Below are positions 22,017 to 31,919 of a stretch of 64,000 bases of DNA, in pieces. The stretch comes from an uncultured SAR86 cluster bacterium (GTDB taxonomy: Bacteria; Pseudomonadota; Gammaproteobacteria; Magnimaribacterales; D2472). The stretch covers positions 220,871 through 284,870 of the forward strand of contig CACELG010000001.1 in the NCBI GenBank assembly GCA_902560315.1. The letters run 5' to 3'. The notes beneath the pieces are model-generated. The model worked only from the letters and a program-made list of their open reading frames with translations, had not been told where the DNA came from and searched no databases. Numbering within the stretch: the stretch's first letter is position 1; each line of letters opens with the position of its first letter. The position numbers were made by a program, and so were the translations under genes.

Positions 22017-22382
22017 ATGAATGATATTTATAAAATTTTGACGGAAGATGAATGGAACCAAGCCTCTAAGATTGGTTATGTCGAAACAGCTCTAGATAAA
22101 GAAGATGGATTTATTCATTTTTCAACATCTAAGCAACTTCCTTTAACGCTTAAACTATATTTTAAGGATTCTAAAAAATTAATTCTATTACAAGTCGACG
22201 AAGAAAAAATACAAGATAAAATAATATATGAGGAATCTAATTCAAATGACAGGGTAGGTAAATTTCCTCATCTATATGACAAATTTAATATAAATGCTGT
22301 TTTAAATAAATGGAACATAACAAGAGAGGCATTTAGTTTACCAAAAGAGGTTTTAATAGAAGCTGAGAAGAATTTTAATTAG
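22017..22382 (+). CDS. DUF952 domain protein
   Basis: IYKILTEDEWNQA...DGFIHFSTSKQLPLTLKLYF...FPHLYDKFNINAV; start reassigned to 22017. Confidence 0.85.
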   Translation: MNDIYKILTEDEWNQASKIGYVETALDKEDGFIHFSTSKQLPLTLKLYFKDSKKLILLQVDEEKIQDKIIYEESNSNDRVGKFPHLYDKFNINAVLNKWNITREAFSLPKEVLIEAEKNFN

Positions 22383-22397
22383 AATATAACTTAAACT

Positions 22398-23231
22398 ATG
22401 ACAGACTTATCAATCACAGAAATATACGCAATAGGCGCCCCAATAGTATTGGCGATGATTCTCTTTGAGGCTTTATTTTCTAGTGCTTATAACAAAAATC
22501 TTTACAAAAAAGATGATACTCTTTGCACAGTAGGGCTGCTAACAGGAAATGTTCTAATGGTCTTTGCTTTAAAGGGAGCAACCCTGGCGCTGCATTTTTA
22601 TCTTTTCCAATTTAAGTTGATTAATCTATCTGAACTAATGCCAATTTGGGCATTATGGATAGCAACATTTGTAATGATAGATCTTGTTTTTTATATCTAT
22701 CATCGCATTTCTCATAGAGTTAATTTTTTATGGGCTATTCATATGAGCCATCACTCAAGCGAGGAAATGAATTTTGCTGTGTCATTTAGACAAGCCTGGT
22801 TCGGGCCTGTTTCTAAAATTCCATTTTTTATGATGATGCCTCTTATAGGCTTTGATCCAACAATAATTGCAGTCGCAGGAGTAATAAGTACTCTATGGGG
22901 AATAGTTGGGCATACTCAAATTGTTGGAAAACTTGGCCCTTTAGAGTGGATTTTCAACACTCCATCTCATCACAGAGTTCATCATGGATCAAATAGCCAG
23001 TATATAGATAAGAATTATGGAAACTTACTAATTATATGGGACAGAATGTTTGGAACTTTTGAGCCAGAAATAGAGCCAGTAAAATATGGCTTGGTCAACA
23101 ATGTAAACACCTATAATCCTACAAAAATAACTTTTATGGGATGGCAGAATATATATAGAAATATTAGAAATGCATCCAACATAAATGAGGTATTATATTT
23201 CTTGTTTGGACCACCAAAAACAAAGAATTAA
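22398..23231 (+). CDS. Sterol desaturase / fatty acid hydroxylase family protein
   Basis: YHRISHR, HMSHHSSEEMNFAVSFRQ, TPSHHRVHHGSNSQYIDKNYGN histidine boxes. Confidence 0.93.
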   Translation: MTDLSITEIYAIGAPIVLAMILFEALFSSAYNKNLYKKDDTLCTVGLLTGNVLMVFALKGATLALHFYLFQFKLINLSELMPIWALWIATFVMIDLVFYIYHRISHRVNFLWAIHMSHHSSEEMNFAVSFRQAWFGPVSKIPFFMMMPLIGFDPTIIAVAGVISTLWGIVGHTQIVGKLGPLEWIFNTPSHHRVHHGSNSQYIDKNYGNLLIIWDRMFGTFEPEIEPVKYGLVNNVNTYNPTKITFMGWQNIYRNIRNASNINEVLYFLFGPPKTKN

Positions 23232-23233
23232 TT

Positions 23234-23689
23234 ATGAAAAAAGCTTTATTTATATTATTTTTATCTCCCTTAGTTATGTCTTTTGAGAGTGTCGACAAAA
23301 GCTGTGATGATATTGAGTTATTTTTTCTAAGTCCAATAGATGGTTATCAATCAAGCAATAAAGAGTTTAAAGTCGAGTTTGGAAGTAAAAATATTATTAT
23401 CAGTCCAGCAGGAATAGAGGTAGAAAATATCAAAGATTGTCATATCAGCGGCCATCACCATTTAATAATTAATGATTCATATGATGTCGATGATAATAAA
23501 AATATACCAATTCCATTTGAAAGAAACGTTTTGCATTTTGGTGGAGGGCAGACAGAGGCAGTTCTTTCTCTACCTTCTGGCAAATATAGCCTTCAGCTTG
23601 TCATTGGAGACTATGAACACATGCCAATAATGCCTTTAGGAGATAATCCAATTGTTTCAGATAAAATAAATATAGAGATTTTGCCTTAA
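23234..23689 (+). CDS. DUF4399-like secreted protein
   Basis: Signal peptide; SGHHHLIIN; HFGGGQTEAVLSLPSGKYSLQLVIGDYEHMP. Confidence 0.78.
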   Translation: MKKALFILFLSPLVMSFESVDKSCDDIELFFLSPIDGYQSSNKEFKVEFGSKNIIISPAGIEVENIKDCHISGHHHLIINDSYDVDDNKNIPIPFERNVLHFGGGQTEAVLSLPSGKYSLQLVIGDYEHMPIMPLGDNPIVSDKINIEILP

Positions 23690-23734
23690 AGCAAGCATAG
23701 CTTTTTCTTATTGCACATTTCTAATACAATAATT

Positions 23735-25009
23735 ATGTTATTTAACCCAGGAGAAAAAATTTTTTTCAAGATTAATACAAATTTATCTCTGCTAGGATCA
23801 AGCTTGTTCTTGGCATGTCTTGCTATTTCAACATTTTCTTATTCCAAAGAAATTATAATTAGCCCAGGAGATGACTCACAAGAAAGACTTCAAGAGGCAA
23901 TGATACTAATGTCTGAAGGAGATACCCTTGTTATTAAATCAGGTTATTATTCATTTGAAGATGGCCTTTCATTGGATGTTGATAATGTAATCATTACTGG
24001 CGAAGGAATGGATAAAACTATTTTAGACTTTAAAGATCAAAAGTCAGGCGCACAAGGACTATTAGTAACTTCAGATAAAGTAACTTTAAAAGATTTTGCA
24101 ATTTTAGATGCTAAAGGAGATGCTTTAAAAGTCATCGGTACGAAAGGCATCAACATGATTAATTTAAGAACAGAATGGACAGGCGGGCCTAAGAGCAGCA
24201 ATGGGGCTTATGGTTTTTATCCAGTCGAATCTGAGGATGTTTTGATTGATGGTTGTGTGGCTATTGGAGCATCTGATGCCGGAATATACGTAGGACAGTC
24301 TAAGAATATTATTGTAAGAAATAGCATTGCTCAATATAACGTAGCTGGCATTGAAATTGAGAACTCTTACTATGCAGATGTCTATAATAATTTGGCTTCA
24401 CATAATACTGGAGGCATACTTATTTTTGACTTACCAGACCTTCCGCAACAAGGAGGACATCACATAAGGGTTTTTGATAATAAATCTATCAACAATGACA
24501 CAGATAATTTTGCTCCAGAAGGAAACATTGTTGGGGAGGTTCCAAGAGGAACAGGCATTATTATTATGGCCAACTCTGATGTAGAAGTTTTCAATAACTT
24601 AATGAGTGGCAATGGAACTGTAAATCTTTCAATAGTTTCTTACTCAGACGAAACTGATGATCCTAACTATTACCCACATCCAAAAAGAATTCAGGTTCAT
24701 AATAATACTTATGGCCCAAGTGGTTTTGATCCAGACATTGAAACTGGAGAGTTGGCCAAAGCTCTTTTTGAAATAAGCAGCGGAAATATGCCTGATATAT
24801 TTTGGGATGGGGTTGTTCCGTTATCTCAAATGTTATTTGGCCAACCAGATAACGAAAAGTTAATTATTTCAGAAGATAGCCAAGTAAACTTTCTTACAAT
24901 TAGCCCCATTAAATATATGCTTGGATTTTCTAATCCAATTAATATAGAAAAAGAAGATTTTCAAGGCATTATCAATCCTCTAGAGTCAATAACTATTGAT
25001 GGCATTTAG
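23735..25009 (+). CDS. Parallel beta-helix repeat protein (TIGR03805-like)
   Basis: ISPGDDSQERLQEAMILMSEGDTLVIKSGYYSF and right-handed helix repeats; start reassigned from the TTG at 23711. Confidence 0.8.
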   Translation: MLFNPGEKIFFKINTNLSLLGSSLFLACLAISTFSYSKEIIISPGDDSQERLQEAMILMSEGDTLVIKSGYYSFEDGLSLDVDNVIITGEGMDKTILDFKDQKSGAQGLLVTSDKVTLKDFAILDAKGDALKVIGTKGINMINLRTEWTGGPKSSNGAYGFYPVESEDVLIDGCVAIGASDAGIYVGQSKNIIVRNSIAQYNVAGIEIENSYYADVYNNLASHNTGGILIFDLPDLPQQGGHHIRVFDNKSINNDTDNFAPEGNIVGEVPRGTGIIIMANSDVEVFNNLMSGNGTVNLSIVSYSDETDDPNYYPHPKRIQVHNNTYGPSGFDPDIETGELAKALFEISSGNMPDIFWDGVVPLSQMLFGQPDNEKLIISEDSQVNFLTISPIKYMLGFSNPINIEKEDFQGIINPLESITIDGI

Positions 25010-25014
25010 TAGTA

Positions 25015-26052
25015 ATGAAAAAAATACTTAAATACTTTTTTGTGCTTTTCATATGCACTTATATTTATAGCGTGGATGAAGAATTAATTTTATCTCAAGA
25101 ATTTCCAGACAAGCTTTCAGATTTTAGATTTTTTAAGGATGCCTCTGCACAAGTCCCTCACGACAAAGTTATACCTTATGAATTAATTTCCACTTTATTT
25201 TCAGATTATTCTTATAAACAAAGATGGGTATATGTTCCAAATGAAAAAAAAGCAGAGTATCAAGAAGACTGGGTTTTTGATTTTCCAACAGGCTCTGCTT
25301 TAATAAAAACTTTTTACTATCCAATTGATGAAAGAAATCCAGAATTAGGAAAAAATCTTTTAGAAACAAGACTTCTCTTAAAAAAGGACCAAGGTTGGGA
25401 AGCGGTTTCTTATGCGTGGAACAAAGAACAGAATGAGGCATTTAAAAAAATTGCTGGAAAAACTATTAATGTTTCCTGGACGGACTTTATGGGCGAAGAA
25501 AGAGATGTTAGATATAGGGTCCCTAATGTCAATCAATGTAAGGAATGCCATGATGCAGACGATAAAATTAGCCCCATAGGACCAAAAGCAAGAAATATAA
25601 ACAAAGACTTTGCTTTCAAAGAAGGCACCTTTAATCAACTTACATATTGGATGAACAGACAAATTATTGATGAATACCCGTTAGACCTAGTTTCACCAGT
25701 AGATTGGACAGATGAAAGTAAAGATATTAATGACAGAGTAAGATCATACCTAGATGTAAACTGTGGACATTGTCACTCCCCAACCGGCAATGCAAATTCG
25801 ACAGGACTATATCTTCATCTAAATGAAACGAGAAACATAAATTTAGGAGTATTTAAAAAACCGGTTGCAACCGGAAGAGGAAGTGGAGGCTTAAAATATT
25901 CTATTGTTCCTGGAGAACCAGAAGAATCGATTTTATTGCATCGCATGATTTCAATGGATCCTGGTGTGATGATGCCAGAATCTGGACGAGCTCTTACTCA
26001 TACAGAAGCAGTTGAAATGGTAAGAGATTGGATTCTCTTAATGGAAGACTAA
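25015..26052 (+). CDS. SO2930/TIGR03806-like diheme c-type cytochrome
   Basis: Two CXXCH motifs: CKECH (25537-25551) and CGHCH (25762-25776); FPTGSALIKTF; MMPESGRAL. Confidence 0.85.
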   Translation: MKKILKYFFVLFICTYIYSVDEELILSQEFPDKLSDFRFFKDASAQVPHDKVIPYELISTLFSDYSYKQRWVYVPNEKKAEYQEDWVFDFPTGSALIKTFYYPIDERNPELGKNLLETRLLLKKDQGWEAVSYAWNKEQNEAFKKIAGKTINVSWTDFMGEERDVRYRVPNVNQCKECHDADDKISPIGPKARNINKDFAFKEGTFNQLTYWMNRQIIDEYPLDLVSPVDWTDESKDINDRVRSYLDVNCGHCHSPTGNANSTGLYLHLNETRNINLGVFKKPVATGRGSGGLKYSIVPGEPEESILLHRMISMDPGVMMPESGRALTHTEAVEMVRDWILLMED

Positions 26053-26065
26053 TATAAAACCATTC

Positions 26066-26623
26066 ATGCCCAAGATATTTGCAATAGTAGCAATTATTTT
26101 CATAATTTCTTCATGTGAAGTTCAAGAATCAAACAATATTTATAAAGGACCTAACGTTCCTGGAGATTTTAACAATCAATTTAATTCCAATAGTTTTTCA
26201 AAGCAAGAGCTAGACAGGATCACAAAAAAACTTTCAAATCTTTTGAATATTGAAGTTGATCTAAATAAAAAAATAGTTATTAACCTTGAAGATAAGACTA
26301 TCTCAAACCTCATAGATTGCGGCTATATGAATAATGAGGTCTATGTTGAATATATTGAAAGAATATTTGGATCCAAATTAAATATCACCATCCAGTTTAA
26401 AAATATATTTGATGAAGGTAATTATTTAATTACAAATAAGCCCATTGAATACATCTTTACATCAAAGGAAACAGGTACACGTTGGAGATTTAGAACAAAT
26501 AGCCCTAAAGAATTGCTTGTTGGAAACCCAGTATATGACAACAATCCTTATAGAGTATGTTTATCAAAAAATAAACTAGAGAGTAAAATTGTTAATATAT
26601 TTAATAATATAAAAAATGAATAA
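26066..26623 (+). CDS. Putative lipoprotein of unknown function
   Basis: MPKIFAIVAIIFIISSCEVQ lipobox-like N-terminus. Confidence 0.6.
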   Translation: MPKIFAIVAIIFIISSCEVQESNNIYKGPNVPGDFNNQFNSNSFSKQELDRITKKLSNLLNIEVDLNKKIVINLEDKTISNLIDCGYMNNEVYVEYIERIFGSKLNITIQFKNIFDEGNYLITNKPIEYIFTSKETGTRWRFRTNSPKELLVGNPVYDNNPYRVCLSKNKLESKIVNIFNNIKNE

Positions 26624-27125
26624 GACCATTATCAAGATATTTTACTCATTAGCAGTTGCTGTTTTATGTTTCTCTATTAACGCTAGCAATAAAGACTCTT
26701 CAATGACTGGATATTGGCTGACCTCTCAATCCATAGTTCATGTTAAGGAATGTGAAAATTCATTATGCGCGGTAATCGAACATATATTTGTTGAAAACGG
26801 AATAGATCAAGAATCAATACTTGATAAAAATAATAAAGACAAATCAATGAGAGAAAGAAGTTTAATTGGAATTAATTTGATAGATAATTTTTCCTATATC
26901 AGCGGAGCAAAAGAATTATCTGGTGGAAAAATATATGATCCAGGTCGAGGAAGGTCTTTTAAATCTAGTTTATATCTGTTGGAAAATGGAAACTTAAAGG
27001 TAGAAGGGTGTTTGATGAGACTTTGCGGACATGAAGAATGGAAGCCTCTATTAGTCAGCTTAAATGATGATGGCACAAAGTCAGCTACACTTAGGGAGGC
27101 GCTTCAACTGTATGAAAAAAATTAA
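26616..27125 (+). CDS. DUF2147-like secreted protein
   Basis: Signal peptide, MTGYWLTSQSIVHVKEC...GGKIYDPGRGRSFKSSLYLLENGNLKVEGCLM. Confidence 0.72.
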   Translation: MNKTIIKIFYSLAVAVLCFSINASNKDSSMTGYWLTSQSIVHVKECENSLCAVIEHIFVENGIDQESILDKNNKDKSMRERSLIGINLIDNFSYISGAKELSGGKIYDPGRGRSFKSSLYLLENGNLKVEGCLMRLCGHEEWKPLLVSLNDDGTKSATLREALQLYEKN

Positions 27126-27471
27126 TTTCAAAAATAAATTTAAAAAATTTTCAGATCAATGGTCCCCAAAAGTTATTGCAGAGCTAAATGACTATCAATT
27201 TAAACTTGTAAAGATTCAAAATGATTTTATATGGCATCAGCACAATGATACAGATGAAGTATTTATTGTAATAAAGGGTAAGATGTTTATTGAATTTGAA
27301 ACTGAGTTAATCGAGTTAAATGAAGGTGAAATGATAGTAGTTCCTAAAGGCGTTAGGCATAGACCATATTCTGAAGAAGAAGCAAGTATAATGTTGGTTG
27401 AACCTAGGGGAGTTCTAAATACTGGTGATAAAGTTGATGAATTAACAGCGCTAAATGATCAATGGATTTAG
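27112..27471 (+). CDS. Cupin domain protein
   Basis: FIWHQHNDTDEVFIVIKGKMFIEFE...MIVVPKGVRHRP; start reassigned to 27112. Confidence 0.9.
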   Translation: MKKINFKNKFKKFSDQWSPKVIAELNDYQFKLVKIQNDFIWHQHNDTDEVFIVIKGKMFIEFETELIELNEGEMIVVPKGVRHRPYSEEEASIMLVEPRGVLNTGDKVDELTALNDQWI

Positions 27472-27488
27472 CGGGGGAGACATTTTTA

Positions 27489-28694
27489 ATGAGTAAATAT
27501 TTAATTGTTATTTTAGCAATACTTGTTTTGGCAATTGTTCTTTATAGTCCCAATATTTATAAACTTTATAAGCTAGCAACTCTATATAACGAAAAATCAA
27601 TTGCAAAAAATTTTATAAGTATTAATAAAATTTTTGATACTTCTAATCCAATATCAGCATCTGAAAAACCTTTTGTATTTGAAAAAGAAGATTTTGAATT
27701 ACCAGATTCTTATGAGTTTGAAGGAGAACAATTAAATTTGATAGAGGGGCTTGACCATTTTCATACTGATGGGCTCATAATTTTGCATGATGGAAAAATG
27801 TTATTCGAGAAATATTGGAACGGCAATACAAAAGATAGCAAACACATAGCCTTTTCTGTTTCAAAATCATACTTGTCAGCACTATTTGGAATAGCTATCG
27901 AGGAAGGATTAATAAAAAGCATTGATGATAATGTCTCTATATATCTGGATGACTTTGAAGGAACTGGATATGAGGATGTTAAGATTAAAAATCTTCTTCA
28001 AATGTCATCTGGTATAGAATTCAATGAGGATTATGCAGATCCAAATTCAGATATAAATAGATTTGCTAGAGCTACAGCAAAAGGATCTTCATTTAGAGAT
28101 TTTGCAAAAACCCTTAAAAATGGAAAAAAACAAGGAACTTATAATCATTATGTAAGTCTTGATACTCAAGTATTGGGAATGATTCTTGAATCAGTTACTG
28201 ATATGCCCTTAAGAGAATATTTATATAAAAGAATTTGGAGCAAGATCGGAACAGAAAGTGATGCTTATTATATAGCTGATAAAACTGGTACAGACATGGC
28301 GCTTGGAGGCCTAAACGCTACATTAAGAGACTTTTCTAAATTCGGGCAATTATATTTAAATGAAGGTAGCTGGGATGGCGAACAAATTGTTCCCAAATCA
28401 TGGGTTGTTAAATCTCATACACCAGATGCACCTCATTTGATGCCAAATGCTGGAGATCTCTCTTCAAGTGAATGGGGGTATGGCTATCAGTGGTGGATTC
28501 CAGGAGATCCACTAACTGACTACACAGCTCATGGAATATTTAATCAGTTTATTTATGTTGATCCAGTATCAAATGTTGTAATTGCAAAAACATCTTCTAA
28601 TCATAGATTTAGGTCTGAAAAAGAATATTCAAAAGCTGCTCATATAGCTATGTTTAGGAGCATAACTAAACATATTCAAAATACATTCAATTAA
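27489..28694 (+). CDS. Serine hydrolase, class C beta-lactamase family
   Basis: SVSKSYLSALFGIA (SxxK) and NHYVSLDTQVLG motif; start reassigned to 27489. Confidence 0.9.
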   Translation: MSKYLIVILAILVLAIVLYSPNIYKLYKLATLYNEKSIAKNFISINKIFDTSNPISASEKPFVFEKEDFELPDSYEFEGEQLNLIEGLDHFHTDGLIILHDGKMLFEKYWNGNTKDSKHIAFSVSKSYLSALFGIAIEEGLIKSIDDNVSIYLDDFEGTGYEDVKIKNLLQMSSGIEFNEDYADPNSDINRFARATAKGSSFRDFAKTLKNGKKQGTYNHYVSLDTQVLGMILESVTDMPLREYLYKRIWSKIGTESDAYYIADKTGTDMALGGLNATLRDFSKFGQLYLNEGSWDGEQIVPKSWVVKSHTPDAPHLMPNAGDLSSSEWGYGYQWWIPGDPLTDYTAHGIFNQFIYVDPVSNVVIAKTSSNHRFRSEKEYSKAAHIAMFRSITKHIQNTFN

Positions 28695-28756
28695 TATATT
28701 TGTATTCATTCAAATTCTTTTTTAGAATTAGTTAAACAATTTTTAGAGGAAAAAAA

Positions 28757-29368
28757 ATGAATTCTAAACTATTAGGCTTTATAGCTTTTTTATTTGTAAT
28801 TAATATTTCTGCTGGTCATCATGAGGGTGGAAAGATGCACGGTAACTCTGCTGAATGGGAGATAGAAACATATACTTCTTCTGCACCTGATTTTATTGGG
28901 GACTTTGCAACTGTTGTAAGTGCTAGCGGAGATATTCTAAGAGAAGGTACAAATGGATGGACTTGTCTTCCATTTATAGCAATGCCCAAAATGGGATTTA
29001 AAACTGCAAATGAAGCAGCTCCAGCATGTGCAGATGCAAATGCAGTTGCATGGGCAAATGCATATATGAGTCAATCAAAGCCAGAAATAGCTAATGATGG
29101 CTGGATTTGGATGATCCATGGAGATACGGGCGTTGATAACTTTAGACCTTATTCTGAAGGCGACAAGGAAAACACTGATCCAGAAGACTGGATATATTCA
29201 GGCTCTCATTTAATGTTAATGCCAAAAGATCCGGCGTCACTTGAAGGAGTATCGACAGATTTTACTACTGGAGCACCTTACGTAATGATGAAAGGAACAC
29301 CTTTCGTACACTTAATGATTCCACTTGAAGGTTACTACGATTATCAACCTGAGTCGGCGCCAAAGTAA
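28757..29368 (+). CDS. Secreted protein of unknown function
   Basis: Signal peptide, strong AGAGG-like RBS, compact 203-aa ORF with DGWIWMIHGD and SGSHLMLMPKDP. Confidence 0.65.
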   Translation: MNSKLLGFIAFLFVINISAGHHEGGKMHGNSAEWEIETYTSSAPDFIGDFATVVSASGDILREGTNGWTCLPFIAMPKMGFKTANEAAPACADANAVAWANAYMSQSKPEIANDGWIWMIHGDTGVDNFRPYSEGDKENTDPEDWIYSGSHLMLMPKDPASLEGVSTDFTTGAPYVMMKGTPFVHLMIPLEGYYDYQPESAPK

Positions 29369-29370
29369 AG

Positions 29371-29676
29371 ATGAAAAAATATAAGAGTTTTAACGAGTTT
29401 TATCCTTACTACATATCAGAGCATGACAATAAATATACCAAGCTTATGCATTTTATTGGTACCAGCATAAGTATATTTTTCTTAATTAAATTTTTCTTAT
29501 CATTTAATATTTTATTTATTCTTTATGCTCTTTTATCTGGATATGGATTTGCCTGGATAGGACATTTTTTCATTGAGAAGAATAAACCTGCTACATTTAA
29601 ATATCCTTTTTATAGTTTTATAGGTGATTACAAAATGTACTTAGAGATTCTTCAAGGCAAGCATAAGATATTTTAA
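29371..29676 (+). CDS. DUF962/Mpo1-like membrane protein
   Basis: FNEFYPYYISEHDNKYTKLMHFIGTSI and YGFAWIGHFFIEKNKPATFKYP. Confidence 0.88.
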   Translation: MKKYKSFNEFYPYYISEHDNKYTKLMHFIGTSISIFFLIKFFLSFNILFILYALLSGYGFAWIGHFFIEKNKPATFKYPFYSFIGDYKMYLEILQGKHKIF

Positions 29677-29706
29677 TTCTTTTAAATACAAACTATTCAT
29701 ACTTGA

Positions 29707-30489
29707 ATGGGAGCTATGAATAATCACTTTTGGCAAAACCCACCATGGGGTAATGGTGATAGAAAATATCGATTAGGACTAAAACCTATTGAAATAGATA
29801 AATGGCTTGATAGAGCCATAGGCAAGGATTTATTAAAACATAAACTAGACTTATTTAAATCACAATATAATCAGGTTGTTGCCGCAACAACAGATTCAAA
29901 TGAGGCTCAAAAATGTTTAGCAGAGATATTTGAGATACGAAGTACAAATTATCCAGATTTAATTGCAGAAATGAGTCTTAATATACAGGATGACTTATGT
30001 TTAATAGAATCGCATGGAGAACAAAGACTTTTAGCAGCAAGCATTTGTTCACCTAGTTACTGGGATGTAAGAACAAAGATTGGAAAGCCTCTAAAAGAAA
30101 TCCACGATCCAGTTACAACTCTTGAAGAAAAAATAGGAGATAGGATTTCGACCTTTATAAGACAATCACCCTTAATGAAGCCTTTTGCAAGACAGAACTG
30201 GTTAATTCATGGCGATACAAAAAGATTCCATTTAGAAGAAGAAAAGCTTTTAATGTCAGACCCTTCAACTTGGTTTATAAGATCAGAAAAGGAAACTTTA
30301 TGCAGATTCCATGAAGATTACTCTCTTTTTACAATAAACGTTTTATTCGAGCCTTTAAATAAAATTTTTAACTATTCAGAAATTCAAAAAGGATTGATAA
30401 GAAGTCTAGAATCATTTGATGAAGATGAGGCAAAATATTTTGGCGGCATAGACAAAATAAATACTTTATTGGAATACCTAAAAGCTTAA
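29707..30489 (+). CDS. Heme-dependent oxidative N-demethylase (HODM) alpha-subunit-like protein (DUF3445)
   Basis: LGLKPIEIDKWL, SICSPSYWDVRTKIGKPLKEIHDPV, FARQNWLIHGD, WFIRSEKETLCRF. Confidence 0.8.
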   Translation: MGAMNNHFWQNPPWGNGDRKYRLGLKPIEIDKWLDRAIGKDLLKHKLDLFKSQYNQVVAATTDSNEAQKCLAEIFEIRSTNYPDLIAEMSLNIQDDLCLIESHGEQRLLAASICSPSYWDVRTKIGKPLKEIHDPVTTLEEKIGDRISTFIRQSPLMKPFARQNWLIHGDTKRFHLEEEKLLMSDPSTWFIRSEKETLCRFHEDYSLFTINVLFEPLNKIFNYSEIQKGLIRSLESFDEDEAKYFGGIDKINTLLEYLKA

Positions 30490-30493
30490 CTAT

Positions 30494-30511
30494 AGTAAAA
30501 TATATCTTACT
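30494..30511. promoter_or_regulatory. Near-perfect 18-bp palindrome AGTAAAATATATCTTACT upstream of the ALDH gene
   Basis: One mismatched base pair; ends 34 bp before the ALDH ATG. Confidence 0.35.
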
Positions 30512-30545
30512 GGGGGGAAGCAAATCAAAATTGCCATAAATTTCG

Positions 30546-31919
30546 ATGACCAAGAAAAACTTCGATGAGATAGTCAAAAATTCACAAGATATTTCAAATA
30601 AATGGAGACAAGTTCCAGCCCCTCAAAGAGGTGAATATATTAGGTTGTTTGGAGAAGAGCTAAGACAAAAGAAAAAAGAATTAGCAGAAACTATCACCAA
30701 AGAAGCCAGGAAAATAAAAACAGAATCACTTGGTGAAGTGCAAGAAGCTATTGATATGTGTGATTTTGCAGTGGGCTTAAGCAGACAGCTATATGGTTTG
30801 ACAATGCCAAGTGAAAGACCAAATCATAGATTGCAGGAACTATGGCATCCTTTGGGTGTGGTTGGATGTATCACTGCTTTTAATTTCCCAATGGCAGTAT
30901 TTGCTTGGAATTTTTGCTTAGCTGCAGTTTGTGGAAATAGTATTATATGGAAACCAAGCCCTCACTCAAATGAATGCGCAAAAGGTATTAAAGAAGCATG
31001 GGATAAAGTGAGTGGAGAATTCTCTGATTTAATCCAGATATTAGAAGGAGGAAATGAAGAAGCAGTTTCTATATGCAAGGATGCAAGAATTAACTTAATT
31101 TCTGCTACTGGAAGCACACAAATGGGGAAGGAGTTAGCTCCGATTGTTTCAGCAAGACTTGGTAAACTTTTGCTTGAGTTGGGAGGCAATAATGCTGCTA
31201 TTGTATGCCCTTCCGCAGATCTAGATTTAACGATTAAAGGGATTGCATTTTCTGCATGTGGAACAACTGGCCAAAGGTGTACGTCATTAAGAAGGCTATT
31301 TGTTCATAAAGATATTTATGATGATTGTGTTAGTAGACTTAAGCAATGTTTTGATGAATTAAATATAGGTTGTCCTTCAAAAGATTCTTCTCAGATAGGA
31401 CCACTAATTTCAGAAGATAGCTTTAAAACAATGCAACAAACTCTCAACTCATTAAAAAATAAGAATGTATCAGTTATTGGGGGCGACAGAATAGAGATTG
31501 AAGATCCAAATGAATACTATGTTAAACCAGCGCTGGTATTGGTTGAAGAAATAGAAGAAGAAATGCTTTCTGAAACTTTCGCACCAATTTTATATGTAAA
31601 AGCATACGAAGATATTAAAGATGCTATTCATATGCAAAATAATGTGAAACAGGGATTAAGTAGTTCTATATTTACAAATGATATTAGAGAATCTGAATTA
31701 TTCTTAAGTGAGTCTGGAAGCGATTGCGGCATTGCAAATGTAAATATTGGCACTAGTGGAGCTGAAATTGGTGGTGCTTTTGGAGGTGAGAAGGATACCG
31801 GTGGCGGAAGAGAGTCCGGTTCAGATGCTTGGAAAAATTATATGAGAAGAGTAACAGCAACAGTTAACTATGGTGAAGAACTACCTCTGGCACAAGGAGT
31901 AGAATTTGACGAAACCTAA
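30546..31919 (+). CDS. ALDH7-like aldehyde dehydrogenase (alpha-aminoadipate semialdehyde / piperideine-6-carboxylate dehydrogenase-like)
   Basis: SERPNHRLQELWHPLGVVGCITAFNFPMAVFAWN, LLELGGNNAAIV, GQRCTSLRRLFVH. Confidence 0.88.
   Translation: MTKKNFDEIVKNSQDISNKWRQVPAPQRGEYIRLFGEELRQKKKELAETITKEARKIKTESLGEVQEAIDMCDFAVGLSRQLYGLTMPSERPNHRLQELWHPLGVVGCITAFNFPMAVFAWNFCLAAVCGNSIIWKPSPHSNECAKGIKEAWDKVSGEFSDLIQILEGGNEEAVSICKDARINLISATGSTQMGKELAPIVSARLGKLLLELGGNNAAIVCPSADLDLTIKGIAFSACGTTGQRCTSLRRLFVHKDIYDDCVSRLKQCFDELNIGCPSKDSSQIGPLISEDSFKTMQQTLNSLKNKNVSVIGGDRIEIEDPNEYYVKPALVLVEEIEEEMLSETFAPILYVKAYEDIKDAIHMQNNVKQGLSSSIFTNDIRESELFLSESGSDCGIANVNIGTSGAEIGGAFGGEKDTGGGRESGSDAWKNYMRRVTATVNYGEELPLAQGVEFDET

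Noticed and set aside
28713-28729. AATTCT-TTTTT-AGAATT inverted repeat before the secreted orphan
   Set aside because: Perfect 6-bp arms, but AT-rich with the T run in the loop rather than downstream; too weak to call a terminator or operator.
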